From NCBI RefSeq assembly GCF_050946515.1, contig NZ_JBMNUX010000006.1:62001-126000 (forward strand): 64,000 nucleotides of DNA, given 5' to 3'. Below, piece by piece: positions 37,223-47,518 of the stretch. The notes below the pieces were generated by a model. It was not told the origin of the DNA. It saw only the letters and a program-made list of their open reading frames with translations, and ran no database searches. Origin of the DNA: Tractidigestivibacter sp050946515. GTDB taxonomy: Bacteria > Actinomycetota > Coriobacteriia > Coriobacteriales > Atopobiaceae. The first letter of the stretch is position 1; every line of letters begins with the position of its first letter. The position numbers and the translations under genes were made by a program.

Positions 37223-38149
37223 ATGGCCGGTCACGAGCAACCAAGGACAGGCGAGAAGGCAACATCGGAACGCGTTATTCCCGACATCATCATCATTACG
37301 GGCATGAGCGGCGCCGGCCGCACTGAGGCCATGCATACCTTCGAGGACCTGGGCTACTACGTGATCGACAACTTGCCGCCGCGCCTGATTCCCACGATGG
37401 CGCAGCTCACGGGCATCAACTCGGGCATCGGCCGCCACCTCGCCATTGTCTGCGACCTGCGCAGCCAAGGTCTTTTTGACGAGATGCTCGACGTTCTGGA
37501 CAGCCTTGGCGACCAGGAGCTCTCCTACAGCCTGCTCTTCTTGGACGCCTCTGACGAGGTGCTGCTGCGCCGTTTCTCCGAGCGCCGCCGTCGTCACCCG
37601 CTGGCCCATGACGGAGAGTCGACGGTATCCGCCATCAAGCGCGAGCGCCAGCAGCTCTCTGAGGTTCGCGAGCGCGCGGACGTGGTCATTGACACCTCGC
37701 ACATGCGTACGCAGCGCCTGCGCAAGAAGCTCCTAGAGCACTACTCCGAGCTCTCTGACCAGCAGCTCATGGAGGTCAACGTCTTCTCGTTCGGCTTCAA
37801 GTACGGCATGCCGGTGGAGGCTGACCTTCTCATCGACGTGCGCTTTTTGCCCAACCCGTTCTACGACCCCGAGATGCGCGAGCTTACCGGGCTAGACGAG
37901 AAGGTCTCGTCATTCGTGCTCGATCGCCCCGAAACCAGGAAGTTTCTGAAGGCTTGGCACTCCCTGCTTGACGCTGTCATGCCCGGCTACGTTGCAGAGG
38001 GCAAGCCGCGCCTCTCCATTGCCGTGGGCTGCACGGGAGGCCAGCATCGCTCGGTGGTCCTGGCAACAGAGACGGCGCACTACCTCGCCTCCAACGGCTA
38101 TCAGGTTCGGCTTTCGCACCGCGACCTTCCGCGGGCGAACGCCAGCTAG
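37223..38149 (+). CDS. rapZ: RapZ/YvcJ-family nucleotide-binding protein
   Basis: 308 residues. N-terminal P-loop GMSGAGRTEA (Arg instead of the Lys of many homologs), NLPP motif in VIDNLPPRLIP, the C-terminal GCTGGQHRSV and HRDLPR. In E. coli RapZ guides sRNA GlmZ decay; in Gram-positives YvcJ/GapR is linked to UDP-sugar metabolism and competence. It starts a two-gene operon with whiA, ten bases apart. A -10-like TATACT sits at 37188-37193 without a clear -35. The usual middle gene yvcK is absent. Confidence 0.95.
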   Translation: MAGHEQPRTGEKATSERVIPDIIIITGMSGAGRTEAMHTFEDLGYYVIDNLPPRLIPTMAQLTGINSGIGRHLAIVCDLRSQGLFDEMLDVLDSLGDQELSYSLLFLDASDEVLLRRFSERRRRHPLAHDGESTVSAIKRERQQLSEVRERADVVIDTSHMRTQRLRKKLLEHYSELSDQQLMEVNVFSFGFKYGMPVEADLLIDVRFLPNPFYDPEMRELTGLDEKVSSFVLDRPETRKFLKAWHSLLDAVMPGYVAEGKPRLSIAVGCTGGQHRSVVLATETAHYLASNGYQVRLSHRDLPRANAS

Positions 38150-38158
38150 GAGAGGGCC

Positions 38159-39121
38159 ATGTCGTTCACGGCGCAGGTGAAAGACGAGCTTTCGCGCGTC
38201 GAGCCGCCTACCCGCGAGGCGGAGCTGGCGCAGCTATCGGCTCTTGTGCGCGTCTGCGGCACCCTGAGCTTCCATGGCTCGGGGCGCTACTCAATTCGCA
38301 TTGCGACAGAGACGGGCGCTGTCGCTCGCACCATCATCAAGCTTACTCACAAGCTCTTCGACCTTGAGACGGCGCTGACCGTTCGCCGCTCCGTCCTCCA
38401 TAAGACGAGAAACTACCTAATCGAGATTCCAGAGCAGGAGCGCCTAGCAGACGACCTTGAGGGGCTGGGAATTCTCGTGCCTGGCAGGGGCATTGCCTCA
38501 GGCGTGCCACGCCAGCTCCTGCGCACCGCTGACGGAAGGCGGGCCTTCGTGCGGGGGGCCTTCATGGCGGGCGGCTTCATCGCGGATCCCAGAGGAGATT
38601 TCCACCTTGAGATTGCCGTGACGGGCGAGACCTTTGCCCACGGGCTTGTGGACGTCATGGGCACGTTGGGCGTCTCTGCCCGCCTCAACCATAGGCGCGG
38701 CTCGTTTGCCATATACCTCAAGAGCTTCGACGACGTGTCTTGCTTGCTAAGCGCTATGGGGGCGCACAGGATGGCTCAGGTTGTCGAGGTGGCGCGCGTG
38801 CGAAAGTCGGTGAAAAACGACGTGAACCGTCGTGTGAACGCCGAGGTCGCAAACCAAGCGCGTTCTTCAAGCGCGGCGGCAGACCAGCTCGACCTCATCG
38901 CGCGAGCAGAGCGCGAGATTGGCCTATCGAAGCTGCCGCCCGCCGTGCGCGAGTTTTGCCGCGTAAGGAAGGCAAACCCAGAGCTCTCCCTGGGGGCCCT
39001 CGGCCAGAAGCTTGATCCGCCTGCCTCAAAATCAGCAATGTACCACAGGCTCCTGCGCCTGCAACAACTAGTCGGTGAAGTTGAGGAAACCGGGAACGTT
39101 CCCACACAAAAAAAGAAATAA
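38159..39121 (+). CDS. whiA: WhiA sporulation/division transcription regulator family protein
   Basis: 320 residues. The N-terminal ~220 residues are the LAGLIDADG-endonuclease-like WhiA fold (RRAFVRGAFMAGGFIADP, HLEIAV); residues ~235-310 are the WhiA helix-turn-helix (LPPAVREFCRVRKANPELSL, SKSAMYHRL). WhiA is a conserved Gram-positive regulator of cell division and, in streptomycetes, sporulation. It ends with a Lys-rich tail. No terminator is seen before the gap promoter region. Confidence 0.96.
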   Translation: MSFTAQVKDELSRVEPPTREAELAQLSALVRVCGTLSFHGSGRYSIRIATETGAVARTIIKLTHKLFDLETALTVRRSVLHKTRNYLIEIPEQERLADDLEGLGILVPGRGIASGVPRQLLRTADGRRAFVRGAFMAGGFIADPRGDFHLEIAVTGETFAHGLVDVMGTLGVSARLNHRRGSFAIYLKSFDDVSCLLSAMGAHRMAQVVEVARVRKSVKNDVNRRVNAEVANQARSSSAAADQLDLIARAEREIGLSKLPPAVREFCRVRKANPELSLGALGQKLDPPASKSAMYHRLLRLQQLVGEVEETGNVPTQKKK

Positions 39122-39212
39122 TTCTGCTGATATAAGGGCAGGTAAAGTGGGGTACATACAACAAAGCTGGGAGGAAATTGCCGACAAATTTGCCAACGAC
39201 AATTATTAAGCC

Positions 39213-39240
39213 TTCCTGCAGCGCAAACGTGCGCTAGAAT
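39213..39240 (+). promoter_or_regulatory. Candidate promoter for gap
   Basis: TTCCTG-N16-TAGAAT (39213-39218 and 39235-39240), about 80 bases before the gap start in an AT-rich gap of 197 bases. The -10 matches well and the -35 poorly. Confidence 0.4.
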
Positions 39241-39318
39241 AGCCACTAGCAATGTCATTTCGGCGTTGTTACAGGTTAGGTGGGGGGAGGCCCCATCGAC
39301 CTCTCGAAAGGAGACAGC

Positions 39319-40350
39319 ATGGCAGTTAAGGTTGCAATTAACGGCTTTGGCCGCATCGGTCGTCTGGCGTTCCGCCAGATGTTCGCCCACGAGGGCTCCG
39401 AGATCGTCGCAATCAACGACCTCACGTCCCCCGATATGCTGGCGTACCTCCTGAAGTACGACACCACGCACGGTAACTATGCTCGCGATCACAAGGTCGA
39501 GGCTACCGATCACTCCATCATCGTTGATGGCAAGGAGATCACCATTTACAAGGAGCCCGACGCTTCCAAGCTTCCTTGGGGCGAGCTCGGCGTTGACGTC
39601 GTCCTCGAGTGCACCGGTTTCTACACCTCCAAGGCCAAGGCCCAGGCTCACATCGACGCCGGCGCCAAGAAGGTCGTCATCTCTGCTCCTGCAGGCAAGG
39701 ACCTCAAGACCATCGTCTACAACGTCAACCATGAGACGCTGACCGCAGACGACAACATCATCTCCGCTGCCTCCTGCACCACCAACTGCCTGGCTCCTAT
39801 GGCCAAGGGCCTGAACGACGCGTTCCCCATCAAGTCCGGCATCATGCAGACCATCCACGCCTTCACCGGCGACCAGATGCCGCTCGACGGCCCGCAGCGC
39901 AAGGGCAACAAGCGTCGTAGCCGCACCTCCTCTGCCAACATCGTCCCGACCTCCTCGGGTGCCGCCAAGGCAATCGGCCTGGTCCTCCCCGAGCTCGACG
40001 GCAAGCTCATCGGCGCCGCTCAGCGCGTGCCCGTGCCCGATGGCTCCACCACGCTGCTCTACGCGGTCGTTGAGTCCGCTGAGCCGCTGACCGTCGACAT
40101 GGTCAACGCTGCCATGAAGGCTTACGCCGAGAAGATCCCCGAGACCTTCGCCTACAACGAGGACGAGATCGTCTCCTCCGACATCGTGGGCGAGACCCAC
40201 GGCTCCATCTTCGACGCCACGCAGACCTCCGTCCTGCCCGTCGGTGGCAACGAGTACCTCGTCCAGGTCGTCTCTTGGTACGACAACGAGAACTCCTACA
40301 CCTCTCAGATGGTCCGCACCATCAAGTACTTCGAGAAGTTCGTCGCCTAG
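39319..40350 (+). CDS. gap: Glyceraldehyde-3-phosphate dehydrogenase, type I
   Basis: 343 residues. NAD-binding INGFGRIGRLAFRQ at the N-terminus; catalytic Cys near residue 153 in ASCTTNCLAP; phosphate-site residues in TSSGAAKA; WYDNENSYTSQM near the C-terminus. GAAAGGAGA precedes the ATG at 39319. It has its own promoter region and a strong terminator, so it can be expressed apart from pgk-tpiA. Confidence 0.98.
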   Translation: MAVKVAINGFGRIGRLAFRQMFAHEGSEIVAINDLTSPDMLAYLLKYDTTHGNYARDHKVEATDHSIIVDGKEITIYKEPDASKLPWGELGVDVVLECTGFYTSKAKAQAHIDAGAKKVVISAPAGKDLKTIVYNVNHETLTADDNIISAASCTTNCLAPMAKGLNDAFPIKSGIMQTIHAFTGDQMPLDGPQRKGNKRRSRTSSANIVPTSSGAAKAIGLVLPELDGKLIGAAQRVPVPDGSTTLLYAVVESAEPLTVDMVNAAMKAYAEKIPETFAYNEDEIVSSDIVGETHGSIFDATQTSVLPVGGNEYLVQVVSWYDNENSYTSQMVRTIKYFEKFVA

Positions 40351-40376
40351 TTTGGCGCACTCGCTCGGTTTCTAAG

Positions 40377-40419
40377 GGGTGCGGTCGCAGGTCTAAAGGC
40401 CGCGGCCGCACCCTTTTTT
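40377..40419 (+). terminator. Intrinsic terminator after gap
   Basis: GGGTGCGG (40377-40384) pairs with CCGCACCC (40406-40413), followed by six T. Confidence 0.88.
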
Positions 40420-40451
40420 CTGTTGGAAGCACTATCAGAAGGAGAAGCATC

Positions 40452-41651
40452 ATGGCCTTTACCAAGAAGACCGTCCGCGATGCTGACGTCGACGGCAAGC
40501 GCGTCCTCGTCCGCGTCGACTTCAACGTGCCTCTGAAGGATGGCGTCGTCACTGACGATACGCGCGTGCGCGCTGCCATCCCCACCATCAAGTACCTCAA
40601 GGAGCACAACGCAAAGATCATCCTGATGAGCCACCTTGGCCGTCCTGACGGAACTGGCTATCAGGAGGAGTTCTCCCTGAAGCCTGTCGCTGGCAAGCTC
40701 GCCGAGCTCACCGGCTACGACGTCAAGTTCGTGCCTGACACCTACGGCCAGGTTGCCGCCGACGCCGTTGCCGCCATGAAGCCGGGCGACATCATCCTGC
40801 TCGAGAACGTCCGCTTCGACAAGCGCGAGAAGAAGAACGACCCCGAGATCGCCAAGACCCTCGCCTCCTATGGCGACATCTTCGTGCTGGATGCCTTCGG
40901 CACCGCCCACCGCTCTCAGGGCTCCGTCGTCGGCCCCGCCGCTTATCTGCCCGCGTACGCCGGCTTCCTGCTTGAGAAGGAGGTCGACACCCTTACGTCG
41001 ATCTTCGCAGACCCTGCCCGTCCGTTCGTCGCCATCGTCGGCGGCTCCAAGGTGTCCTCCAAGATCGGCGTGCTTGACCACCTGATCGACTCCGCCGACA
41101 CCCTGATCATCGGCGGCGGCATGGCCTACACCTTCTTCCTGGCCAAGGGCTACAAGGTCGGCACCTCCCTGCAGGAGCCCGACTGGGTCGAGCGTGCTGG
41201 CGAGATGCTGAAGAAGGCAGAGGCCAAGGGCTGCAAGGTTCTTCTCCCCGTTGACAACGTCGTTGCCGACCACTTTGGCGAGGACGCCACCGGCGAGGTC
41301 GTCGCATCCGACAGCATCCCCGATGACCGCATGGGCATGGACATTGGTCCCAAGACCGTCGAGCTCTACGCCGAGGCCGTCAAGGGCGCCAAGACCGTCT
41401 TCTGGAACGGCCCCATGGGCGTCTTCGAGATGGACCAGTTCGCCAAGGGCACCGAGGCCGTCGCTCGTGCGGTTGCCGAGGTCAAGGCCAATGGCGGCAC
41501 CTCCATCATCGGCGGTGGCGACTCTGTCGCAGCAATCAACAAGTTCGGCCTGGCCGACAAGATGAGCTGGATCTCCACCGGCGGTGGCGCTTCCATGGAG
41601 CTCGTCGAGGGCAAGGCTCTTCCTGGAGTGGAGGCGCTTCTCGATGCGTAA
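40452..41651 (+). CDS. pgk: Phosphoglycerate kinase
   Basis: 399 residues. N-terminal VRVDFNVPLKDG, substrate site MSHLGRPDG, GGSKVSSKIGV, WNGPMGVFE and C-terminal GGGDSVAAI. Makes ATP from 1,3-bisphosphoglycerate. AGAAGGAGAAG precedes the ATG. Its last codons overlap the tpiA start by 8 bases. Confidence 0.98.
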   Translation: MAFTKKTVRDADVDGKRVLVRVDFNVPLKDGVVTDDTRVRAAIPTIKYLKEHNAKIILMSHLGRPDGTGYQEEFSLKPVAGKLAELTGYDVKFVPDTYGQVAADAVAAMKPGDIILLENVRFDKREKKNDPEIAKTLASYGDIFVLDAFGTAHRSQGSVVGPAAYLPAYAGFLLEKEVDTLTSIFADPARPFVAIVGGSKVSSKIGVLDHLIDSADTLIIGGGMAYTFFLAKGYKVGTSLQEPDWVERAGEMLKKAEAKGCKVLLPVDNVVADHFGEDATGEVVASDSIPDDRMGMDIGPKTVELYAEAVKGAKTVFWNGPMGVFEMDQFAKGTEAVARAVAEVKANGGTSIIGGGDSVAAINKFGLADKMSWISTGGGASMELVEGKALPGVEALLDA

Positions 41652-42408
41652 CAGGATGATCGCTGGCAACTGGAAGATGAACAAGACCTACACCGAGGGC
41701 GTCGAGCTCGCGAGCGGTCTTGCTGACGAGCTCAAGGACGGCACTGGCAGCGTCGACGTCGTCGTCTGCCCGCCCGCCGTTGACCTCAAGGGCGTCGCCG
41801 AGGTCATCGACCAGAAGAAGGCCCCCTTCGCGCTTGGTGCGCAGAACGTCTATTGGGAGGAGCACGGTGCCTTCACCGGAGAGACCGCTCCCGACATGCT
41901 GACCAACATCGGCGCAACGTACTGCATCATTGGCCACTCCGAGCGTCGTGGCTATTTCCACGAGACCGACGAGGAGATCAACAAGAAGGCCAAGGCCCTG
42001 ATGGCTCACGGCATCGTCCCCATCAGCTGCTGCGGCGAGCCGCTTGAGGTCCGTGAGGCCGGCAAGCACGTCGAGTTTGTCGTCGACCAGATCAAGAAGG
42101 ACACCGAGGGCCTCGAGATTGCCGATCCCTCCAAGTACGTCATCGCCTACGAGCCCATCTGGGCCATCGGCACCGGCAAGACCGCCACTGCCGACGATGC
42201 CCAGGAGGTCTGCGGCGCCATCCGCAAGACCCTGGCAGAGATCTTTGGTCAGAAGACCGCCGACGGCATCCGCATCCTCTACGGTGGCTCCGCCAAGCCT
42301 AACAACGTCGCCGGGTTCCTTGAGAAGGACGACGTCGACGGCGCTCTGGTGGGCGGCGCTTCGCTGAAGGCCGACTCCTTCGCCGCCATGGTGAAGGCCG
42401 CCATGTAG
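41644..42408 (+). CDS. tpiA: Triosephosphate isomerase
   Basis: 254 residues. Catalytic Lys in AGNWKMNK, His in IIGHSERR, Glu in AYEPIWAIGTGK, and phosphate loop YGGS. Start taken at the ATG at 41644 with GGAGG seven bases upstream, inside the end of pgk; an ATG four codons later is the alternative. Translationally coupled to pgk. Confidence 0.97.
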   Translation: MRNRMIAGNWKMNKTYTEGVELASGLADELKDGTGSVDVVVCPPAVDLKGVAEVIDQKKAPFALGAQNVYWEEHGAFTGETAPDMLTNIGATYCIIGHSERRGYFHETDEEINKKAKALMAHGIVPISCCGEPLEVREAGKHVEFVVDQIKKDTEGLEIADPSKYVIAYEPIWAIGTGKTATADDAQEVCGAIRKTLAEIFGQKTADGIRILYGGSAKPNNVAGFLEKDDVDGALVGGASLKADSFAAMVKAAM

Positions 42409-42435
42409 CCTTTGGTCTCACTTTCCAGACCTTGT

Positions 42436-42470
42436 GGGCCGCACGCTTATTTGGCGCGCGGCCCTTTTTT
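42436..42470 (+). terminator. Intrinsic terminator after tpiA
   Basis: GGGCCGC (42436-42442) and GCGGCCC (42458-42464) followed by six T. Confidence 0.88.
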
Positions 42471-42689
42471 GACTGAAGCGGTGGGGGAGCGACGCCACCT
42501 TTGGGAAGGTCGACGATTCCCCTTTTCGGGACGTTGCTTCCGGGCCATCAAACTTCTCTCACATGGCCGTTTGCGATACTTCTGCGCTTTGGCAAACGAT
42601 TGTGGTAATGTAGCAAAGTACATGCGAACTGGGGCAGCGTGCCGATGTGCGCTCAAAGCCCGCACTGTCACCTAGAGGAGACCACAATC

Positions 42690-42944
42690 GTGAGTGTTTT
42701 GAACATCATTCTTACCGTCCTGCTGTTCATTTCGGGACTGCTTTGCATTGCGCTCGTGCTTATGCACTCGGGCAAAGGAACGGGCGTCTCGGATATGATT
42801 GCCTCCTCCATGTACAACGCCAACTCTGGCTCTGGCGTCTGGGAGAAGAACCTCGACCGCCTTACCATCATCTCCGCAACCATCTTCGGCGTTTGCGTTC
42901 TCGTGATGGCCATCACATTCCCCACCGGCACCATCGGGCTGTAG
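42690..42944 (+). CDS. secG: Preprotein translocase subunit SecG
   Basis: 84 residues with two membrane helices (ILTVLLFISGLLCIALVLM; ISATIFGVCVLVMAI) and the intervening Gly/Ser-rich cytoplasmic loop starting HSGKGTGVSD, typical of SecG. It forms the translocation channel with SecY and SecE. GTG start with GAGGAG 9 bases upstream. Its place behind the triose-phosphate genes is common in Gram-positives. Flanked by terminators, so it has its own transcript; a weak -10 (TAATGT) lies at 42606-42611. Confidence 0.92.
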   Translation: MSVLNIILTVLLFISGLLCIALVLMHSGKGTGVSDMIASSMYNANSGSGVWEKNLDRLTIISATIFGVCVLVMAITFPTGTIGL

Positions 42945-42971
42945 GCAGGGGAGACAAAGTATCGAATATCT

Positions 42972-43019
42972 GATGCGGAAGATACACCTTTACGGTCTCT
43001 TCCGCATCTTTCTATTTTT
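42972..43019 (+). terminator. Intrinsic terminator after secG
   Basis: 11-bp stem GATGCGGAAGA/TCTTCCGCATC (42972-42982 and 42998-43008), followed by a T-rich tract TTTCTATTTTT. Confidence 0.9.
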
Positions 43020-43081
43020 AGCCATCTTGCCGCTCAGCTAGTTGAAACGTTTGTTACAGAACGGCACGGTTTCTAGATTAT

Positions 43082-43099
43082 TTCTAACAAGTGTTAGAA
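43082..43099. promoter_or_regulatory. Perfect 18-bp dyad upstream of the second ABC importer operon
   Basis: TTCTAACA-AG-TGTTAGAA in an AT-rich stretch about 135 bases before the first permease gene. TAGAAT inside the right arm could serve as a -10 hexamer. The symmetry and location fit a repressor operator. The same dyad is not found before the operon's binding-protein gene at 47.5 kb. Confidence 0.55.
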
Positions 43100-43232
43100 T
43101 TATTTCCGTTGTATTTATCGCGCCCGCGATGAATAGCCTTTCTAAGAGCTGGGGCGATGTCGCCCTGCCTTGCCTTCCATTCCCCTTATGGGCATGGTTT
43201 GCACCGCATTATCGGAAGAAGAAGGAGTCCCC

Positions 43233-44222
43233 ATGGCACGATTCGTCTGGTACATTACCAAGCGAGTCCTCAACTACATCGTGATGATTTTCGTCGCGAC
43301 GTCGCTGACGTATTTCCTTGCGTGCACGTTCATGAACCCACGCTCCAACTACGAGTCCAAGACGCCTCGCCCGCCGCAAGAGTCAATTGAGGCGTCGCTT
43401 GACAAGGCGAACCTGAACGACCGCACCCCCATCTTTGAGCGCTATCAGCGTTGGCTTGGCGATGTCCTTCAGGGCAACTGGGGGCTTACCCCCGACGGCG
43501 GCTCGGTTAACGACGAGATTGCCTCCCGCATTCCCGCATCCGTGCAGCTCATGCTTCTCTCGACGATCCTTTCGATTGTGATTGGCGTGAGCCTCGGCGT
43601 CTACACGGCCCAGCGGCAGTACCAATGGCAAGACCGATTCTGGAGCGGCTTGGCGTCAGTCTTCCTTGTCATTCCGACTGTCGTTCTTGCAATCTTGGTC
43701 GTCTTCATCGCCATTGAGATAAACAACGCAACCGGTATGCGCATCTTCTATGTGACCGGGCTTTCAAGCTATGAAGGCAATGACCTGTGGCTCGAGTTCA
43801 TCGACCTTATGCAGCACCTCTTCTTGCCCACCGTCGTGCTTACCATCATCAGCTCCGTGAGCTATCACCTGAACCAGCGCACCTATCTTCTCGATGAGAT
43901 GCATGCCGACTACGTGCGCACGGCACGCGCAAAGGGCCTCACCAAGAAGCAGGCCATCCGCAAGCACGCGCTTCGCGCTTCCCTGATTCCCACCTCTGTC
44001 AACGTGGCCTTCTCCATCGCCGGCATCTTCACGGGCGCCGTCATGACCGAGAAGATCTTCGCCATCCACGGCTTGGGCGAGTACTTCGTGAACTGCATCA
44101 ATGACAACAACATCAACGGTGCCGTCGCCGTAGCGGCGTTCTCTGGCGTGTGCACCCTGGCCGGCGCGCTTTTGGCGGACCTCTTCGCCGCTGCGCTCGA
44201 CCCTCGAATCAAGATGAGCTAA
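43233..44222 (+). CDS. Oligopeptide-type ABC transporter permease, OppB-like
   Basis: 329 residues with six membrane helices, starting ARFVWYITKRVLNYIVMIF. A long external loop after the first helix (NYESKTPRPPQE...) and the EAA loop DYVRTARAKGLTKKQAIRKH are typical. GAAGGAG precedes the ATG at 43233; the frame is open further 5' without similarity. First gene of a four-gene importer operon; the substrate is probably peptide but cannot be read from sequence. Confidence 0.9.
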   Translation: MARFVWYITKRVLNYIVMIFVATSLTYFLACTFMNPRSNYESKTPRPPQESIEASLDKANLNDRTPIFERYQRWLGDVLQGNWGLTPDGGSVNDEIASRIPASVQLMLLSTILSIVIGVSLGVYTAQRQYQWQDRFWSGLASVFLVIPTVVLAILVVFIAIEINNATGMRIFYVTGLSSYEGNDLWLEFIDLMQHLFLPTVVLTIISSVSYHLNQRTYLLDEMHADYVRTARAKGLTKKQAIRKHALRASLIPTSVNVAFSIAGIFTGAVMTEKIFAIHGLGEYFVNCINDNNINGAVAVAAFSGVCTLAGALLADLFAAALDPRIKMS

Positions 44223-44232
44223 GGAGATGGCC

Positions 44233-45282
44233 ATGGAAGAGCAGAACAAGCAAGAGCAGGAGCAGGGCCAGCAGCTCACCAACGCCCAGCTTGAGCTCGA
44301 GGCTGACGCGGCCGGTCCTTCTCAGGTCAAGCGAATCAGCTACGCGGGCCTTATCGCCCGAAGGTTCTTTAGGCAGCCGAGCGCCATCGTGGGCCTCGTC
44401 ATCCTGGTGTTTTTGGTGCTGGTCGCCATCTTTGGCCCCTTCATCTGCGAGTACGACTACCAGACGCCCGACTTCACGTCTATCAGCCAGCCCCCCAGCG
44501 CCAAGCACTGGTTTGGCACGGATGGCGGCGGCTTTGACCTCTTTGCCTGCGTCGTGCACGGCCTTGGCCGCTCGCTCGTGATTGGCATCACCTACGCAGT
44601 CCTCACGATGATCATCGCGGCCTTCGTGGGCACAGCCATCGCCTATGCTCGCGGCTGGGGCGAGAAGGTCGGCATGTGGATCCTGGACATGCTCCTTGTT
44701 ATCCCGAGCTTCCTTCTCGTCGCAATGATCGTTCGGTCTTCCTCTGGCACCACGGGTTGGGTCGTGCTCATCCTGGGTCTGACGGCATTCGGCTGGATTG
44801 GCTATGCGCGAGTGCTTCACACCATGGCGCTTTCGCTCCGCGAGCGTGACTACGTGCGCGCCGCCAAGTACATGGGTGTCTCGCCGATCAAGATCATCGT
44901 CCGCCACCTGATCCCCAACCTGGGCTCCATCCTGATTATCGAGACGGTGCTGGGCGTCATCAGCGGCATCAACTCCGAGACGGCTTACAGCTTCCTCGGC
45001 CTGGGCATCAAGGCCCCTGACACCTCGCTCGGCTACATCCTTTCGCAAGGCTCCTCTGCAATGATCTCCGCCCCATGGATGGTCCTTATCCCGTCCATCG
45101 TGCTGATCGTGCTCTGCGTGAGCATGCAGCTCATCGGCGACGGCCTGAGAGACGCCTTCGACCCGTATTCTCGCGCTGCTGGCAAGGTCAGCGACGAGGA
45201 GTCCAAGAAGGACGAGCAGGAGACCGCCGAGGTGGCCGAGACAACGGCTGCCGAGAATGTCAACGAGAACGGCAACGAGTAG
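44233..45282 (+). CDS. Oligopeptide-type ABC transporter permease, OppC-like
   Basis: 349 residues. A Gln/Glu-rich cytoplasmic N-terminus of ~45 residues precedes the first helix; then FFRQPSAIVGLVILVFLVL, HWFGTDGGGFDLFA and the EAA loop DYVRAAKYMGVSPIKIIVRH. The tail is acidic and low-complexity. The ATG at 44233 is six bases after AAGGAG; an ATG at 44227 overlaps that site and is less likely. Pairs with the preceding permease. Confidence 0.9.
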   Translation: MEEQNKQEQEQGQQLTNAQLELEADAAGPSQVKRISYAGLIARRFFRQPSAIVGLVILVFLVLVAIFGPFICEYDYQTPDFTSISQPPSAKHWFGTDGGGFDLFACVVHGLGRSLVIGITYAVLTMIIAAFVGTAIAYARGWGEKVGMWILDMLLVIPSFLLVAMIVRSSSGTTGWVVLILGLTAFGWIGYARVLHTMALSLRERDYVRAAKYMGVSPIKIIVRHLIPNLGSILIIETVLGVISGINSETAYSFLGLGIKAPDTSLGYILSQGSSAMISAPWMVLIPSIVLIVLCVSMQLIGDGLRDAFDPYSRAAGKVSDEESKKDEQETAEVAETTAAENVNENGNE

Positions 45283-45298
45283 GTAACGGAGCAGGCAC

Positions 45299-47365
<2,067 letters not shown>

Positions 47366-47518
47366 CGCCTGCGACTGCCGGAGGGTCTCCTGCAAGGATG
47401 GGAGTGCCTATAGAAAGCTTTAAGGTTTTGCTCTGGTATCATTTGGTTACTTGTGAGGACCTGGCAATCGCTTCGTCCTCGCTGGTTTGGTAAGTATTGG
47501 AAGGAAAGGGAGAGCTTT

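Noticed and set aside
42412..42675. Small plus-strand frame between tpiA and secG
   Set aside because: It starts inside the tpiA terminator and shows no protein-like composition.
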